From Lunularia cruciata (lineage: Eukaryota; Streptophyta; Marchantiopsida; Lunulariales; Lunulariaceae), in NCBI GenBank assembly GCA_948567375.1, contig OX419760.1, positions 62,864,911 to 62,928,910 of the forward strand: a stretch of 64,000 nucleotides of DNA. Reading direction: 5' to 3'. This document shows positions 23,456 through 35,665 of the stretch, piece by piece. Below the pieces are notes generated by a model. It was not told where the DNA came from. It saw only the letters and a program-made list of their open reading frames with translations, and ran no database searches. Every line of letters starts with the position of its first letter. Position 1 is the stretch's first letter. The translations under genes were made by a program, and so were the position numbers.

Positions 23456-24996
23456 ATGGCATTACTCAGCCGTCTTGTAACAATCGCCGCAGTTTTCTTG
23501 ACCTTGTTTCTTTCAGCTAGTGCCCAATTGATAGACGCTCCGGAAGTTCAGGAACCATCTGGAAGTGCAGTGGAGTTCTACCAGGATGACTGCCCAAGAG
23601 CGAGAGCAATCGTAGCCCTGTCAGTTGCCAATGCTCTCAGAGTAGACAAGGGCCTGCCAGCAGAACTTCTCCGTTTGCACATCAACGATTGCTTCGTAAG
23701 GGTACGTAAGCAGCAAGTGTTGCCGAATTCGAAGATTGCGTTTCAACATTTAATATTTTCGTCTTCCAGTTTGCTCTCCAGTAGCGCATCAATATTAATG
23801 CGGTTATAAATTGACCACATTTGGATTACTGTACGCATGTACTTAACACGTATGCTGCTTCGAAATTTCAGGGGTGCGATGCTTCTATTCTCTTAGAGTC
23901 AAACCAGACCAATCGGGCCGAGAAAGACGGGGTTGGAAATGCGTATACATTGAGAGGATACGAGTTTCTGGATGAAGTCAAAGCCCAACTAGAAGACGTC
24001 TGTCCTGGAGTTGTGTCTTGTGCAGATCTCATCACCCTCGCAGCTCGGGATGCTATCGCTAATGTAAGTTCTACTTATTGAGAGGGCTAGCATCCGGATT
24101 CTTGCCATGTCGTGAAGTCATGTTTGTTTCCAAAGTAAACCGATTTTAAAAGTCACTGTAGTATAAATGATTGAAGGGTTGGCTTAGTTAGACTTATATC
24201 TCAAGACTCCCTTAGCTTCTGTAATTTATCACGAAGACCTGCTAGGCTCTATATATCTTCTCGTAACCTTGTGCAGATCGGAGGTCCCTCGTGGGGAGTT
24301 GTTTCGGGGCGAAGAGACGGCTTCACTTCTATTGCGTCAGAGACTTGGCGCAATCTGGCACCTCCTTACGCAGACTACTGGTACCTTTTGAACAGATACC
24401 AGAGGAAAGGATTTACAGAGAAGGAGATGATCGTCCTCCAAGGTAATGATTTCAGATCAACTATCAGATATCTCGCTGACTAGAACTTAAATCTATTCAG
24501 CAATATGTAGGAGGCTAAACAAGTACCAGTGGGTTCGATCAGCATAAGAAATGTCCTTAATTCTTTTTCTGATTCGACGCCAACAGGTCGGAACACTATC
24601 GGCGTAGCACAGTGCGGGGTGATCCAATCCCGCCTTTATAACTCCTCTGGTCCCGGTGGAGTTGACCCAACTCTTAATCCAGCATTTGCTGCTGAGCTGA
24701 AAGAGCAGTGTCCGTTCGGAGATGTGATGAATCAGGTGTTCCTGGATCCAACCCTCGGTGGATACAGTTTCGATAGCAATTACTTCAAGAGAGTGGAGGC
24801 AGGTCAGGGAGTTTTAACCTCTGACGCTGCACTTATCACCACGGCAAGTGGTCGTGCTCTTGTTGCGGAGCAAGGTCAATCTCCTCGGGCCCCTTTCTTC
24901 CAAGATTTTGCTGATGCAATGGAGAAGATGAGCAACGTTCAGGTTCTTGTAGCACCCAAAGGGGAAATTAGACGTAATTGTGCGTTCGTCAACTAA
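23456..24996 (+). CDS. Class III peroxidase-like secreted protein lacking both haem-pocket histidines
   Basis: Exons 23,456-23,701, 23,872-24,063, 24,277-24,442 and 24,587-24,996 join in frame to 337 aa, with GT-AG introns at the three positions typical of plant class III peroxidases. The chosen ATG begins a signal peptide ('MALLSRLVTIAAVFLTLFLS', cleavage likely after 'SASA'). An earlier in-frame ATG at 23,294 would bury that signal. All eight disulphide cysteines of the family are present (YQDDC, NDCF, GCDAS, DVCPG, VSCAD, VAQC, EQCP, RRNC), as is distal Arg73. The distal His motif HFHDCF reads HINDCF (Asn77) and the proximal haem-ligand motif GAHTIG reads GRNTIG (Asn204). The family oxidises phenolics with H2O2 in wall or apoplast. 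This member should fold and be secreted but is unlikely to bind haem normally or act as a peroxidase. No stops or frameshifts are seen. Confidence 0.87.
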
Positions 24997-26229
24997 ACAA
25001 ATCTGACCGATTAGAGCTTGTACTCGGTCCTGAGATGTAATTACATTCCGTCACCCACCAATCCTTACATTTTGAATCCTGAGACCGGATAACTCCGAAG
25101 AGTCCGCAAGGGTGCCCATCAATCGCATGATCCTGAGATCTTGATTTTGCCAACTCTGCACTGTAGAGAACTTATCTGAATGTAAGAACTGCAGATATCT
25201 GGCAACAAATAGCAAATGCCCTTGTAAAAAGCAGCTATTAGATAGTTTGGGCTGTTGGTGATTGGACTTGCAGGTCATGACCTTGGACATTTCAATTACC
25301 AACAACCTTCAAGTAGACTCATTTTCCACTTCAGATTTCTCACAAGTGGTGTTCCGATGTCCGAAGGACTGAACACATGCTTGGTACCGTGCTTACATAT
25401 GAACTTCAAAGTTTGTGCAAACATGAAATCTCGTTTCGCTGAAGTGTAAGATTGCAAGTATTCAAAGCTTATCCTTCTTATAAAGTTTAATCAACTGGCT
25501 CGAGGTTCGATAACTTACTCTAGTTCGATCTATTTTTCAAAATGGAATGTCGGTCATACTAGGCAGAATGGGTCTGTTCTGGCCTCCTATTTCCTCTCAA
25601 CCTTGAAGTGAACTTCCGATTTTGCTTCTCAATCACACATAACGCCGAAACAAAGCATGAGAATTTTCAGCCACTTGTTGTTGGGCCCGTTAACACTGTG
25701 CGAACCTACTTACCACAAATCTGAATTGTAGTCCAAAAGCACGGAGTCTAGAGTAAGTTTCTTGAGAAGTGCATATTTCACGTCGAAAACTCGAAACGAA
25801 ACAGTGGTGAATGAGATGCACGAATGCAAGTGTAAACCATTACCTGCAGATTTTCTTGTTTTATCTAGATACTTAGATAGATGTAAATGGAAGGATCTGG
25901 TAGTGGAAAATCATCGCAGTTAAGTGCGCAACGTATGTATCTCAGGACATATCAGTCATTTTAAGATGGATCCAAATAAGAGCTTATTATGATAACTGAA
26001 TTTTCTGCAAATCTATTGTCTTCTCATATAGAACAACAGCAAACATACATTATTCGACATCATTCGACACCAGAAAAATTTATGTTGTAGATTCCAAATG
26101 ATCTCATGTTCTATAATATTATATTTGATTCCTGTAACAGAAATTGTCGCCAGAATTCGTCACAAGTGCCTATAACGTGGAGAGATACTCTACAGTAACT
26201 GTCACAAAACTTGTTAACATGATATTACA

Positions 26230-26521
26230 AGGTTTAAGATAGCTTTGATGTTTATGCTTTGAGCTTTACTGTCATTAGACATGATATGGTCTAAAACTAC
26301 AGATGAATCATGTAATTATCAGACTATATAAATTTCAGTAAGTTTTTCATAAATTACAATCACTTGAGAAATGAAGATTAGAAGCTTTAATATAGCTTTG
26401 ATGTTTATGTTTTGAACTTTACTGTCATTAGACATGATACATAGTCTAAAACTACAAAATCATGTAATTATCACACACCATAAACATTACCACACACTTT
26501 CAATAAGTTTTCATAAACTAC
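26230..26521. repeat. Diverged direct repeat, two units of about 130 bp
   Basis: 26,230-26,356 and 26,383-26,521 share 'atagctttgatgtttatg', 'actgtcattagacatgata', 'gtctaaaactaca' and 'atcatgtaattatca' in the same order and orientation, separated by about 26 bp. Confidence 0.85.
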
Positions 26522-26906
26522 CAAAATTTAGCACTACACCTATAAAGCTATCGAGCTCCATTAAAGAAAAATGTTTTCAACCTCAATTCAAACCTCGCCT
26601 CTCCCAAACCTAAATAGTTTTGCGTGACTCAGTGGAATATCATTGAGGATTTGGTTCTCTAATCACTGAGGGTTAGGCATGACACTAACAGGGTGAAAGT
26701 GTCGAGACATGATTCGTTAAATTTGTCGTGCGATTAAACAGTAGTAGGAAAAGAAACGTAGAAGTACAACACATACAACCCAGTTCTCAGACGACAGGCA
26801 AAAGTTTCCGTCGCCGAAGACAAACCCCGTCCCAAAACCAGTTTCCCCGGGCACATCAGAGGTGCTTTTCGGCTAGTTTTGCACTCCGATCACTTCTTTG
26901 TCACTG

Positions 26907-26920
26907 AGGGTTTAGGTTTT
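26907..26920. promoter_or_regulatory. Telo-box-like motif upstream of the NOP9-like gene
   Basis: The sequence agggtttaggtttt is a reversed, near-match telo-box (AAACCCTA type). Such motifs are common in plant promoters of ribosome-biogenesis genes, which fits the downstream gene. It lies 175 bp upstream of the chosen ATG. The role is inferred from motif and context only. Confidence 0.3.
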
Positions 26921-27095
26921 GTCGGCGAATCCATCTTTACCCAACCCAATTGTAGTGCCCTAATCCGTCAGGCGACCAACTCGCTAGGATTTGGAAGCGG
27001 AGTCTTCGCTCCAGCGAAAGGGGTTTAGGCACTGGGAAGTCCAGCAGAGGAGAAAGATTGCAATTCTCTTCTCGACGAAATTGAACCTCCATGGG

Positions 27096-30000
27096 ATGGG
27101 GCTAAGCAGGAAGAGAGCAGAAGCAGAGTTCTCGCCCATTATGAAGAAGAGGCAAAAGAGTTCCGGGGGTGGCCGAGGGGGTGGGGCACGAGGGAGAGGA
27201 GGAGGTAGAGGTGGGGAAAAGCGCCGAACAACTCGTTATGATGAGGAAGAGGAGCAGCATGGTGAAGAATTCCAAGCTTGGAAATCGGAAGAAGGAGGAG
27301 AAGGGTTGAGCTTATCGAGGAAACGGTTAGATCCTTCGACGAAGAGCTACTTTTTGGAGATTGCAGCGCTGGTGAAAGATGGAGGGAATGAGGAAGAGAG
27401 GGAGAATATTTGCGTTAGTGCATTGGAGGAAACTAAAGGACAGGAATTGCAGTTGGCCTGCGATCCTGGTTGCGGCAGGGTTTTGGAAACTTTACTTAGT
27501 TACTGTGATGTCTCTCACATTGTTCAGTTCCTCCAGCGTTGTAGCTCTGTCTCGGTTAGTATGGCTGTAGATCCCGGAGCATCTCACAGTGTGGAGGGGG
27601 CATTAAAGTCTGTTGCGAGAGCTTTGATTGATGATACCGCCCATTCGGCGGATTGGTTTCCGCTACTTGAGTCCACCCTGTCCAATATTTGCCAGGTATT
27701 TTGAGGCACTGAAATGTTAATTCAATTTTATCGTTCTACCGGTGGATACTAGTTGTGTATGTCTCATGCACGAGAATCCGTAGGTGAATTGGCATACGCC
27801 GAGAGCAAACTTACTTTGTCAATCTGGGTAGGGTTTAGGGGTTACGCAGAATCGCTAGATTTGAAGAATTTCGTACGAGCTCCTCTTCTGCTGCCCTGAA
27901 AATTGGCATTATCATCAGTAAACTCTAATTGATCTTGCATGGAATGGGGGTCAGCGAGAGAGTGGAATTTGACCGCAATTAAGACTATTTCGTTGGTCGA
28001 TGTAAGTCGTTCCGAGGCCTGGCGGGGTGTATACGCAAGTAAGGATTAAGGGGCAGAGTGGTTTAAGTAGAATAACATGGTTTAAGAGTCTGTGGAGGTT
28101 TTTATTCTCCTGTTTCATGAATTTCGATTATCATCTTAACTTGCAAGAAAATTCATAAAATGTGGAAATAATGAATTTAACCATGAAAAGCTGGATTGCG
28201 TCAGTTGTGATTAGTCTTCTTCGGGCTTGGAGGAAGCCGTACTTCATTTAAAGGCATGTAATTTTTCGAATTGGCAACAATGCAGGAACTCGGTGCTCAG
28301 GCTGTGGATGTCATGTGCAACCGATATGGATCACACGTGTTTCGCTGCCTTCTGTCTCTTCTGAGTGGCGAAACGGCCGACCTCCTTGATCAAGTAAAGG
28401 GAGGTGCAAAGCAAACGAGGAATCTTGGTAATAAGCTTGGATCGTTTCGGTCTAAGGACGTCATGCGGCCGAAAGGACTTGCGTTCCCCAAGCTACTCAA
28501 GAATTTAGTGAGAACAATTTTGCACAGCTCGAAAGGAAGCATGGCACAGGTGCGAGCTGATATGTCTGGAGGTCCAGTACTGCAGGTACACCTACCTGGT
28601 GATTATGAACGTCATATGTCACATAAGCTCAGGTTTCATGTACCTCTGTTCCTGTTCAGTCCCTCACGTTCCGAGTCATTTGGTCACCTATAAAGTGAGA
28701 TTTAAACACGCTGGCCCAGTAGAAGTATAGGTTGGAGAAGCACATTACGAACTTGTACGCGCTATCAAGTTCTTACGGATCTCGGTGGACACAGTAGCCT
28801 GCACTTCGAGTAAATTAATAATATCTGAAAATTACAAGCAGAAACATTGCAACGTTTGTTGGTGTCACGTTAGCACAGTCTAAGAGGGAACCAGATGATC
28901 ACTACTTATGGCAGCAAGCAGCAGTGCATAGGTCTTGGCCGAACGTATCCCAACCTCTTTTTACCTTCACAGTGTCTAACAATGTGTTGTCAACAGGGGC
29001 TATTAAAGGCGCTGCAAGGGAACCAGGAGGCAATCACACAGGCTGTTGCAGGAATTCTAGATTGCGAAATGGACAGCAAAACCAAAGAGGGTTCTGTTTT
29101 GGAGAACGCACCTGTAGAAGACATTGTATCAGCAATGGAAGATCGCAGTAGCAGCCACCTTATGGAGGTAATTCCTGAATTCACTTTTGTAACCCTCCAC
29201 GTACCGCTGCGAAGAATGTTCTTAGTGAGCTGGTTAATGATCAGTTATATGCCGTATCGAACGTTAGAGGTTATGCAGAGAGACAAAGTTTGTACCTTCA
29301 CATCTGCTTATTGAAGGACCGGGAAAATGTACGTCCATCTCGTTACACATGAACAATCGTTGCGACTCACTTCAGTAGGCACAGAGGTCTCGTTTGAAAT
29401 GCACGATTCTCGAGTGTTTTTGCTAGAGTTTCAATTGCCACCAGCCAGCCCCTCTAGTTGTTTGTTAGGTTGACAGATATCTGATCAAGGAGTGACAGAT
29501 ATGCTCATACTGATTATTTACTGCTTCCATGTGTGGTACCTGGCCCACCCATACTGTTCTACATGTGCTGATACAGGTCATCATTCAAAGTGCACCAAAT
29601 CCTCTATACGTGGAGATATTTCAAAGATTCTTTAGGAAGCGGTTGTTAAAACTCTCTCTCCATCCGTCCGCCAATTTTGTCGTCCAAGTGCTGATTTCGT
29701 GTGCCAGACATGAAGGGCAGGTATGTTTATGAATCAGTGACTTACATGCATCCATAGGATTCAATGCCAGAGGATTACTAGTGCAGACCATCAGCATATT
29801 CCTGGAAATAAATCATTGTTCTCACAGAATATACATAGGGCGGTTGTCGTCTGATATTCAAGTTGGTCATCCTTGGCACTATACTATGACAGATCAACAT
29901 GATCTTCGACGAACTGGAAGGGAACTTTACTGACATCATCTTTGAGAAGCGAGCCGGTGTTCTCGCGGCTTTGCTGTCTGCCTGTGGCCGTTTTCACACC

Positions 30001-32058
30001 AAGCAACGAGAGGTATGCGCCGTACTGAAGTTTTTAATAATAAGTACCCTTCCAGTTTCCGGTAGGAGCAATCTTGACCCTGCTGGACTCACCCCTTCCC
30101 CCCCCCCCCCCCCCCCCCTGGGTGGCATGTCAACGTACCTTAACATGTCAGGGTTAGACAGCAAATTGGTTGAACAGTGGTGTTATGTCAAGATATTCGT
30201 GCTAATGCATTTTATCCCGTCTACACACCTTGAGTGCGCTCTTTCTCGATGAGCAAGGTAATCAGCTGTTTCATTTGTTCACTTCACTAATTCTACTCAA
30301 GACAAACTTTCGTGGGCAGGCATGTAGAGCGCTTGCTGTTGCGATAAATTCGAACAAGGCATCTCCAGTTGACATCGTACCGCGTCTGCTACACCTCGAG
30401 AGTGCGAAGAACGGAGCATTTCCGCCGGACTTGGACTCCTTATCTGACAACAAGATGTCTGTTATCGGCTCCGTCATTTTGCAAACAATTTTGACATTCC
30501 CTAAGGTAGGAATGTCCCATCCATCACCATTATCGTCTTTCTTTCTCGCTGATCTCGCTAGAATGATTAAGCGTAATTTGCCAAACACAGTATAGTAATG
30601 AGGTGAGATTGTGGTATAATATTGTGGTGACTGAATGTGGTCTGTGTATACTGGGTAGAGTCGTGCAGGAGTGCAGTCAGCAGTTCTGTTCAAGCATTGC
30701 TGCTCTTGAAGCTGTCAGCCTACTGCACGCTGTGAGAGATCAGAGCGGAAGTCGTGTTTTGGAAGCATTTCTCGAATCGTCTGCCGCTCCTCCAAAACAC
30801 AAGCACCGGATTATAGCGAAGTAAGCAGAGGCTATCGTGTCCCGTTCTTGGCTTACTTCCTGCGCTTGCTCACGTTTTTCAGTCCCGCGGGAGTGCATCA
30901 AGATTTCAATCTGAGGATACACTAGAGCTAGTAGTCGGTTCTCTTTATGACTTTCGGTAAACCATAGGAAACAATACTGTACTTTTATCCTGTTTTTCCT
31001 GATCGATTTTGATCAAACAGCTGATTCAGTTCAAATCTATGTTAGGTTCGAGGGCCACTTTGCCGAGTTGGCACTCCATCCTATCAGCTGCTTCACAGTG
31101 GAAAAGTGTTATACAGCAGCGGATATCAAGCTGAAAGAGAAAATTGCCGCCGAGTTGGTGACAGTGCAGGCGGAATTGACGAAGAGTCGGCACGGGGCCC
31201 GCATATCAAGGCGGTGTGATATCATCGGGTAAGTCTTGACATCAACTGTTTGGCCATGAACTACGTCTGCCCAAGCACGCAACACATCATAATAGCACGG
31301 CATGATTACTTCGCTTCTCAAGTCTATGCTGTAGTCGAGAGTCCTAAACTGTGTCCTACATTACATCATGTATTCTTGTGATTATTTCACCCGAGGTAGT
31401 GACTTAACGATAACGAAAGGCTGGTTTGATAATGTGTAATTGTTAAAAAGAATTGTGACCAGGTCACATCATGCATTTTGTATTCTTTTGATTATCGCTC
31501 TCATAGGTACCGTGCTTAGGACAAGTATTTTAGTGGACAATGTTGACTAGTCCACAGGTGATTTCGAAAAAACTTACTTAAATGCTTCCTATTTATCTCT
31601 AATTTCTTTGTCTATTGTTGGTTGAACTTACTAACAGGTACACTAAAAGGCCAGAGCAATGGCGAACAAAAGAGAGCACAAAGCAAACGACTCAGAAAGC
31701 TTTTGCAGAGTTGTTTAGTTCGGTCTCTGAGGTAGAGCAACCAGATGAACAGGACGAAGTCAAAGTGGAAATTGCACCCCAAAAGGTGGACAAGGACCGC
31801 AAATCAACTAAGCCGAAGATCTCTCAAAACGACCTCGACTTGGAAGGACCTATGGCCCAACTTGGTTTTAGTTTTGCGAAGCGGAAGGAAGACCTAGTCC
31901 CCTTAGGCGGCAGAGATCTTGAGAAGGATGATACTGGGAACGGCAGCTCAGTTGGAGCGAAGAAAGTGGATAAACCTACTGATGACATAGATCGTCTTTT
32001 TGGTAGGAAAAATAAAGAGAAGAAGTCCAAAAAACGGAAACATTCGTCCGACCAATAA
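27096..32058 (+). CDS. NOP9: NOP9/APUM23-type Pumilio-repeat nucleolar protein
   Basis: Nine exons join in frame to 758 aa: 27,096-27,695, 28,286-28,585, 28,997-29,167, 29,577-29,720, 29,893-30,012, 30,320-30,505, 30,669-30,820, 31,046-31,228 and 31,638-32,058. The order of conserved blocks follows Arabidopsis APUM23: 'LDPSTKSYFLEIAAL', 'ALEETKG', 'MCNRYGSHVFRCLLSLL', 'SSSHLME', 'ANFVVQVLIS', 'IVPRLLHLE', 'GSRVLEAFL', 'FTVEKCY' and 'GYTKRPEQW'. These are divergent Puf repeats that wrap RNA; the family works in nucleolar pre-rRNA processing (small-subunit 18S and plant 5.8S/18S steps). A Gly/Arg tract (residues 24-40) and a Lys-rich tail suggest RNA binding and nucleolar targeting. The ATG at 27,096 is the first in-frame ATG after the in-frame stop at 26,985. 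The TAA stop overlaps an AATAAA. Confidence 0.9.
30098..30118. repeat. 21-base poly-C run in an intron of the NOP9-like gene
   Basis: An uninterrupted run of 21 C lies in the intron between exons 5 and 6. The exact length may be affected by sequencing slippage. Confidence 0.9.
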
Positions 32059-33564
32059 AATGTGAATGACGAGGCCGAGCGGTTCTCTTTCTACCACCCT
32101 AAGGCGCTTCTTAAGTCCCCGGCACTTGTCGTTAACGTTTTCTGCTACTTTGCTGTGTTATGACCAATTATAAATCTCATGAGCTTGCTGTGCCCGTCCT
32201 GGGTTTCACAATTGTTTCGTCTGCTTCTTCAAAGGAGGAATTTACTTCGAGATCACCCACTGCACGCACTGAGAACTGAGACTGGGTTTTACAGAGTCCG
32301 TGATAGAGAAATGGAACCGTCTTGTTACTTCAGCTGGCTAATGTTTGGTGCTTTGTCCTCGCGCCATTGCAAAGTGCTGGAGAGGTATCAGGCAAGGGGT
32401 AACGACGTTGCTAGCACTTTCACTCACCGTTTGCATTGTGGTCAATAGTGACAGTCGCCGTGGAGTGCGACATTCTGTTGGGTAGTCCGCTGACACGTGG
32501 GTGAGCTTTCTGCAAACCTGCAGTAAAGTGCCAGAGAAAACGTTAGTGGTCCGCGTAGCTCTTGTAAGCGAGAAGTAGATGCTTTTTCGTACTTCAGAGT
32601 TTCTCGTGCCAGTTCTCTAGCGGCTACATAAGACAGGCAGTTTTCGGTGGTCCGTTTGTGATTGCAGAAGCAGGGTAGGCTTTTGATAAAAGCCCAGACC
32701 ATGGTTTGATACTTTTCCATTGCCAGGAAACAACAAAATTTTACGAAATGAAACACGAGTTTGCAACCCAAATTTGACGCAAGTGCACCGGGGATTTAGT
32801 TGAGGGGCCAGCTTGACATCTGTTCTAGAGAGAAGACCCATCCATCTACTGCAAAGTGTTTAGGCACAGGATGCCGACTCCGGAACGAGAATTTGACAGT
32901 TGTGTAAGTTCTGATTCCACAAAGTAGCTCCAAGATGGACTTGAAAATGAGACCACGGTTCCAGCTGAGTTTGCCAATCTGGTGGAGTCGCCGATCATTA
33001 GAATGTTGCGTACTTCACTCGGAATGTTTTCCCCCTCCATATTGAATCTGAATTCGGACAAACTCTATTAGATTTTAAACGACATTGATCAGGTGATGAC
33101 AGTGTCGAGGCATGTGGACATTCATGATAACAGCTGATACTAGTGTACTAAAGTCTGTTATTTCCTCGAATCTTAAACAGATCTGGACATGTCAGATTTG
33201 ATGACATTCAACGGGGACCGGTTGCTTCGTTGCTCAGAAAAGTTTTGCTGAAAAGCCACGAGACGCCAAAATGCAGAGCATTGTGTCCTCACTGTCAGCG
33301 CGGCTTTCACCGTGTCCGGCCGCCCTCGGTATCTCGTTCGAGGACAGGATCTCTTCAAATGTTGCTGCCGCCATATCAGCCGATCAGAATGTTTGTGTAC
33401 TGACTCTCATGGACTTGCGCTAAAAATTTAGCTTGCTCCACCCAGGAAAGGTGGGGATAGCGGAGCACCGCAAACTACTATCATTTCTACGTCGCACCTC
33501 AGAGAGATCTCACAGCCACTGAGGCCATGGTTATTCCATCGCATCTTTATGACAATTGGGGCTT

Positions 33565-33665
33565 AGCCCCATGTTACCATTTTTGTCTCTCCCTTGTACG
33601 GCTTGATGGGGCCTTCCCATCCTTCGTTTTCCCTACGCGGTCGCCTTCTTCCTTTATGACAATCA
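33565..33665 (+). repeat. Short fragment of the dispersed RT-element tail motif
   Basis: 'accatttttgtctct' followed by 'cggcttgatggggccttccc' and 'ctacgcggtcgccttcttcc' matches the 3' tails of RT-element copies at 9,868-9,955 and 20,535-20,612 and the fragment at 13,285. No coding part of the element is attached. Confidence 0.6.
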
Positions 33666-34437
33666 ATTCAAGCGCAAAGGACAACATTGGATGCCCTCGA
33701 TTTCTTTGCTCAGAAGATGGTCTCTCAAGAGTCTTTCAAACTTCGGACCTCCTTTCCATAATTTCCATTCAGACCTCGCCACTGCATTTTACATTGAAAC
33801 AGCGAATAAGACAACTGGTGGTAACTCACTACGAACTTCTCCACTCTACTTCATCGCGGTTCTCCAAAAATGTACATTCGACCCACAAAAGCACATCCGA
33901 CGGTTTTCTGCCATAGGCAGAACCATCCATTCCAGTACCAGACCACGAGACGCTGATTTACCCTACCTTCGAGTACTGTACCAATTGGTCTCTTGTCTGA
34001 GGCCTGATGTCTGGGAAATAGGCCGATGAAATATGTCTTGGCGATGGATGAAAAGGCTGGTTTGTGTCTGTTTCTCTGCATGAATGGGAAGAGAAACTGA
34101 ATCATCATCTGTGGTGAAAAGGTGAGGTGTTGGAGTTCTGATCATACCACGTGTAGATGAACTTGCCAATGAGAAGCCCCACAATAAAAGAAGAAATGTG
34201 AGGTGTTAGACCAACCATGCAGACGCCACCTGCCTCTCTCTAAACGCTCCCATGGTCCTGGATTTGTGGTTGTCTCTTCTAATCTTACCGTAGCACATAG
34301 CCCGAGGCAGTTTACCTCGAATTTGGCTCTTGTGCTTAGAAGAGCCGGATTTCCGACTTCCGTAGCCTCGCTTATCATATTGTATTCAAGTGTGAAAGAA
34401 GTTGAGTGTCCACTCTTTGTCAATTAGAGTTTCAACG

Positions 34438-34481
34438 AATCCTCGTACTCCTTATGTTCTCAGAGTAAGAGTACGAGGATT
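34438..34481. repeat. 13-bp perfect hairpin
   Basis: Arms aatcctcgtactc (34,438-34,450) and gagtacgaggatt (34,469-34,481) are exact reverse complements around an 18-nt loop. No promoter or terminator role can be shown. Confidence 0.85.
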
Positions 34482-35155
34482 GGATGTGTGGCAGATATGC
34501 ATTTACACTCTAATCATGTTCTTCAGTCTGTTAAGCCGCAACTCGAGTCGACCGATGTTTGTTTATTGCAATGGGTTAGGAAGATCAAGATCGAGACTCT
34601 CAGGTATCGAACTTCTAATAAGTGTAAGATTCTTCTCTTATCCACATGGTGAATCTCTGTGCCTAATATGTATGATGATTCATGTAGTTGATGATGTAAA
34701 AGCTTCCATCTAATCCGTATTATGTTTCGAGTCTCATGTAGAATAGATAGGAACAATCAGTAATTTATTGAACTGTTAGACGTAACCATACCCACTTGAA
34801 TACAAGATCGATCGCATACAATTTTCTACCGATGTAATCAAGTTTTCCATTTAACCGAGGCTTCCCCGATTGTTGTTATTTTTTGACCTCTTACTCATTT
34901 CGAAATAATGAACAGTCTTAACTCTACAATCCTATCATAACTAATCGAACAGTTAATAGTAATCTACAGCATACACTGGAAACGATAAGCTATCTATATA
35001 AGCACAAAGTTACATGTCTATTGAAGGTCTTCCCGAGTTCGTGCTTGATGTCGTGTAGACAGAACGGGAACAGATGTCTGTTCTGATGGAACACCGTAGT
35101 TACTTCGACGGTTGGGTTATAATGCAAGAGCATACTCGTTTGCTTACTGTGTGAA

Positions 35156-35665
35156 GTACAGGACATGTACCGAGACACAGGAGTAGATCATGATCTAAGA
35201 GGCAGACTCTCACGAAAGCGTAGGACATGTACCGAAACACGGACATGGATCACAGTCACACTGGATCATGATCTAAGAGCCAGTCGACGATAAGTGTAGG
35301 GCATGTACAGAGACATAGAACTGGATCGTGATTTAAGGGACACGAAAGTGAAGCATAACGAGAGAGCAGAGTCAACGATAGGAGGAAGACAGGTACCAAG
35401 ACACAGTAATTTAGCATGATGAGAGTTCAGAGTCGACGATAAGTGTAGGGCATGTACAGAGACACAGAACTGGATCATGATCCAAGAGACACGAAAGTGA
35501 AGCATAACGAGAGAGCAGCTCAACGATAAGTGGACGACATGTACCAAGACACAGAAAGTTAGCGTGATGAGAGATCAGGCTTAACGCTAAGTGGAGGCCA
35601 TGTAACGAGAGGGGGAGAGAGAGGAGACTCGGGGATAAGTGGAGGGCATGTATCGGAAGAGAGAA
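35156..35665. repeat. Minisatellite with about 149-bp higher-order unit
   Basis: Repeated subunits of roughly 50-75 bp share 'acgataagtg', 'agggcatgtaccgagacaca' and 'tggatcatgatctaagag'. A longer unit starting at 35,283 recurs at 35,432 with few changes over about 90 bp ('gtcgacgataagtgtaggg' through 'acacgaaagtgaagcataac'), giving a period of about 149 bp. The units degenerate toward 35,600. Spacers are not unique, so this is not a CRISPR-type array. Confidence 0.85.

Larger units (their letters stand above)
24997..27095. other. Intergenic region between peroxidase and NOP9-like genes
   Basis: It contains the peroxidase 3' UTR, AT-rich sequence and the NOP9-like promoter and leader. No further coding sequence was recognised. 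A diverged direct repeat lies at 26,230-26,521. Confidence 0.5.
32059..35155. other. Intergenic region, no gene recognised
   Basis: GC is moderate and open frames are short and mutually overlapping (for example 32,442-32,841 - and 33,527-34,029 +). None has a recognisable domain or clear splice structure. The region contains a dispersed tail-motif fragment at 33,565-33,665 and a hairpin at 34,438-34,481. Confidence 0.45.

Noticed and set aside
26991-27095. Longer NOP9-like N-terminus from 26,991
   Set aside because: It would start at TTG; the first in-frame ATG after the stop at 26,985 is 27,096.
30230-30693. Open frames on both strands within the NOP9-like gene introns
   Set aside because: They overlap exon 6 or intron sequence of the spliced gene and have no independent support.
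33527-34029. Two overlapping + strand frames of more than 110 codons
   Set aside because: They include the dispersed tail-motif repeat and show no domain or splice structure.
35156-35665. Possible CRISPR-like array
   Set aside because: Repeats are degenerate and tandem, with repeated rather than unique spacers, and the sequence is plant nuclear.
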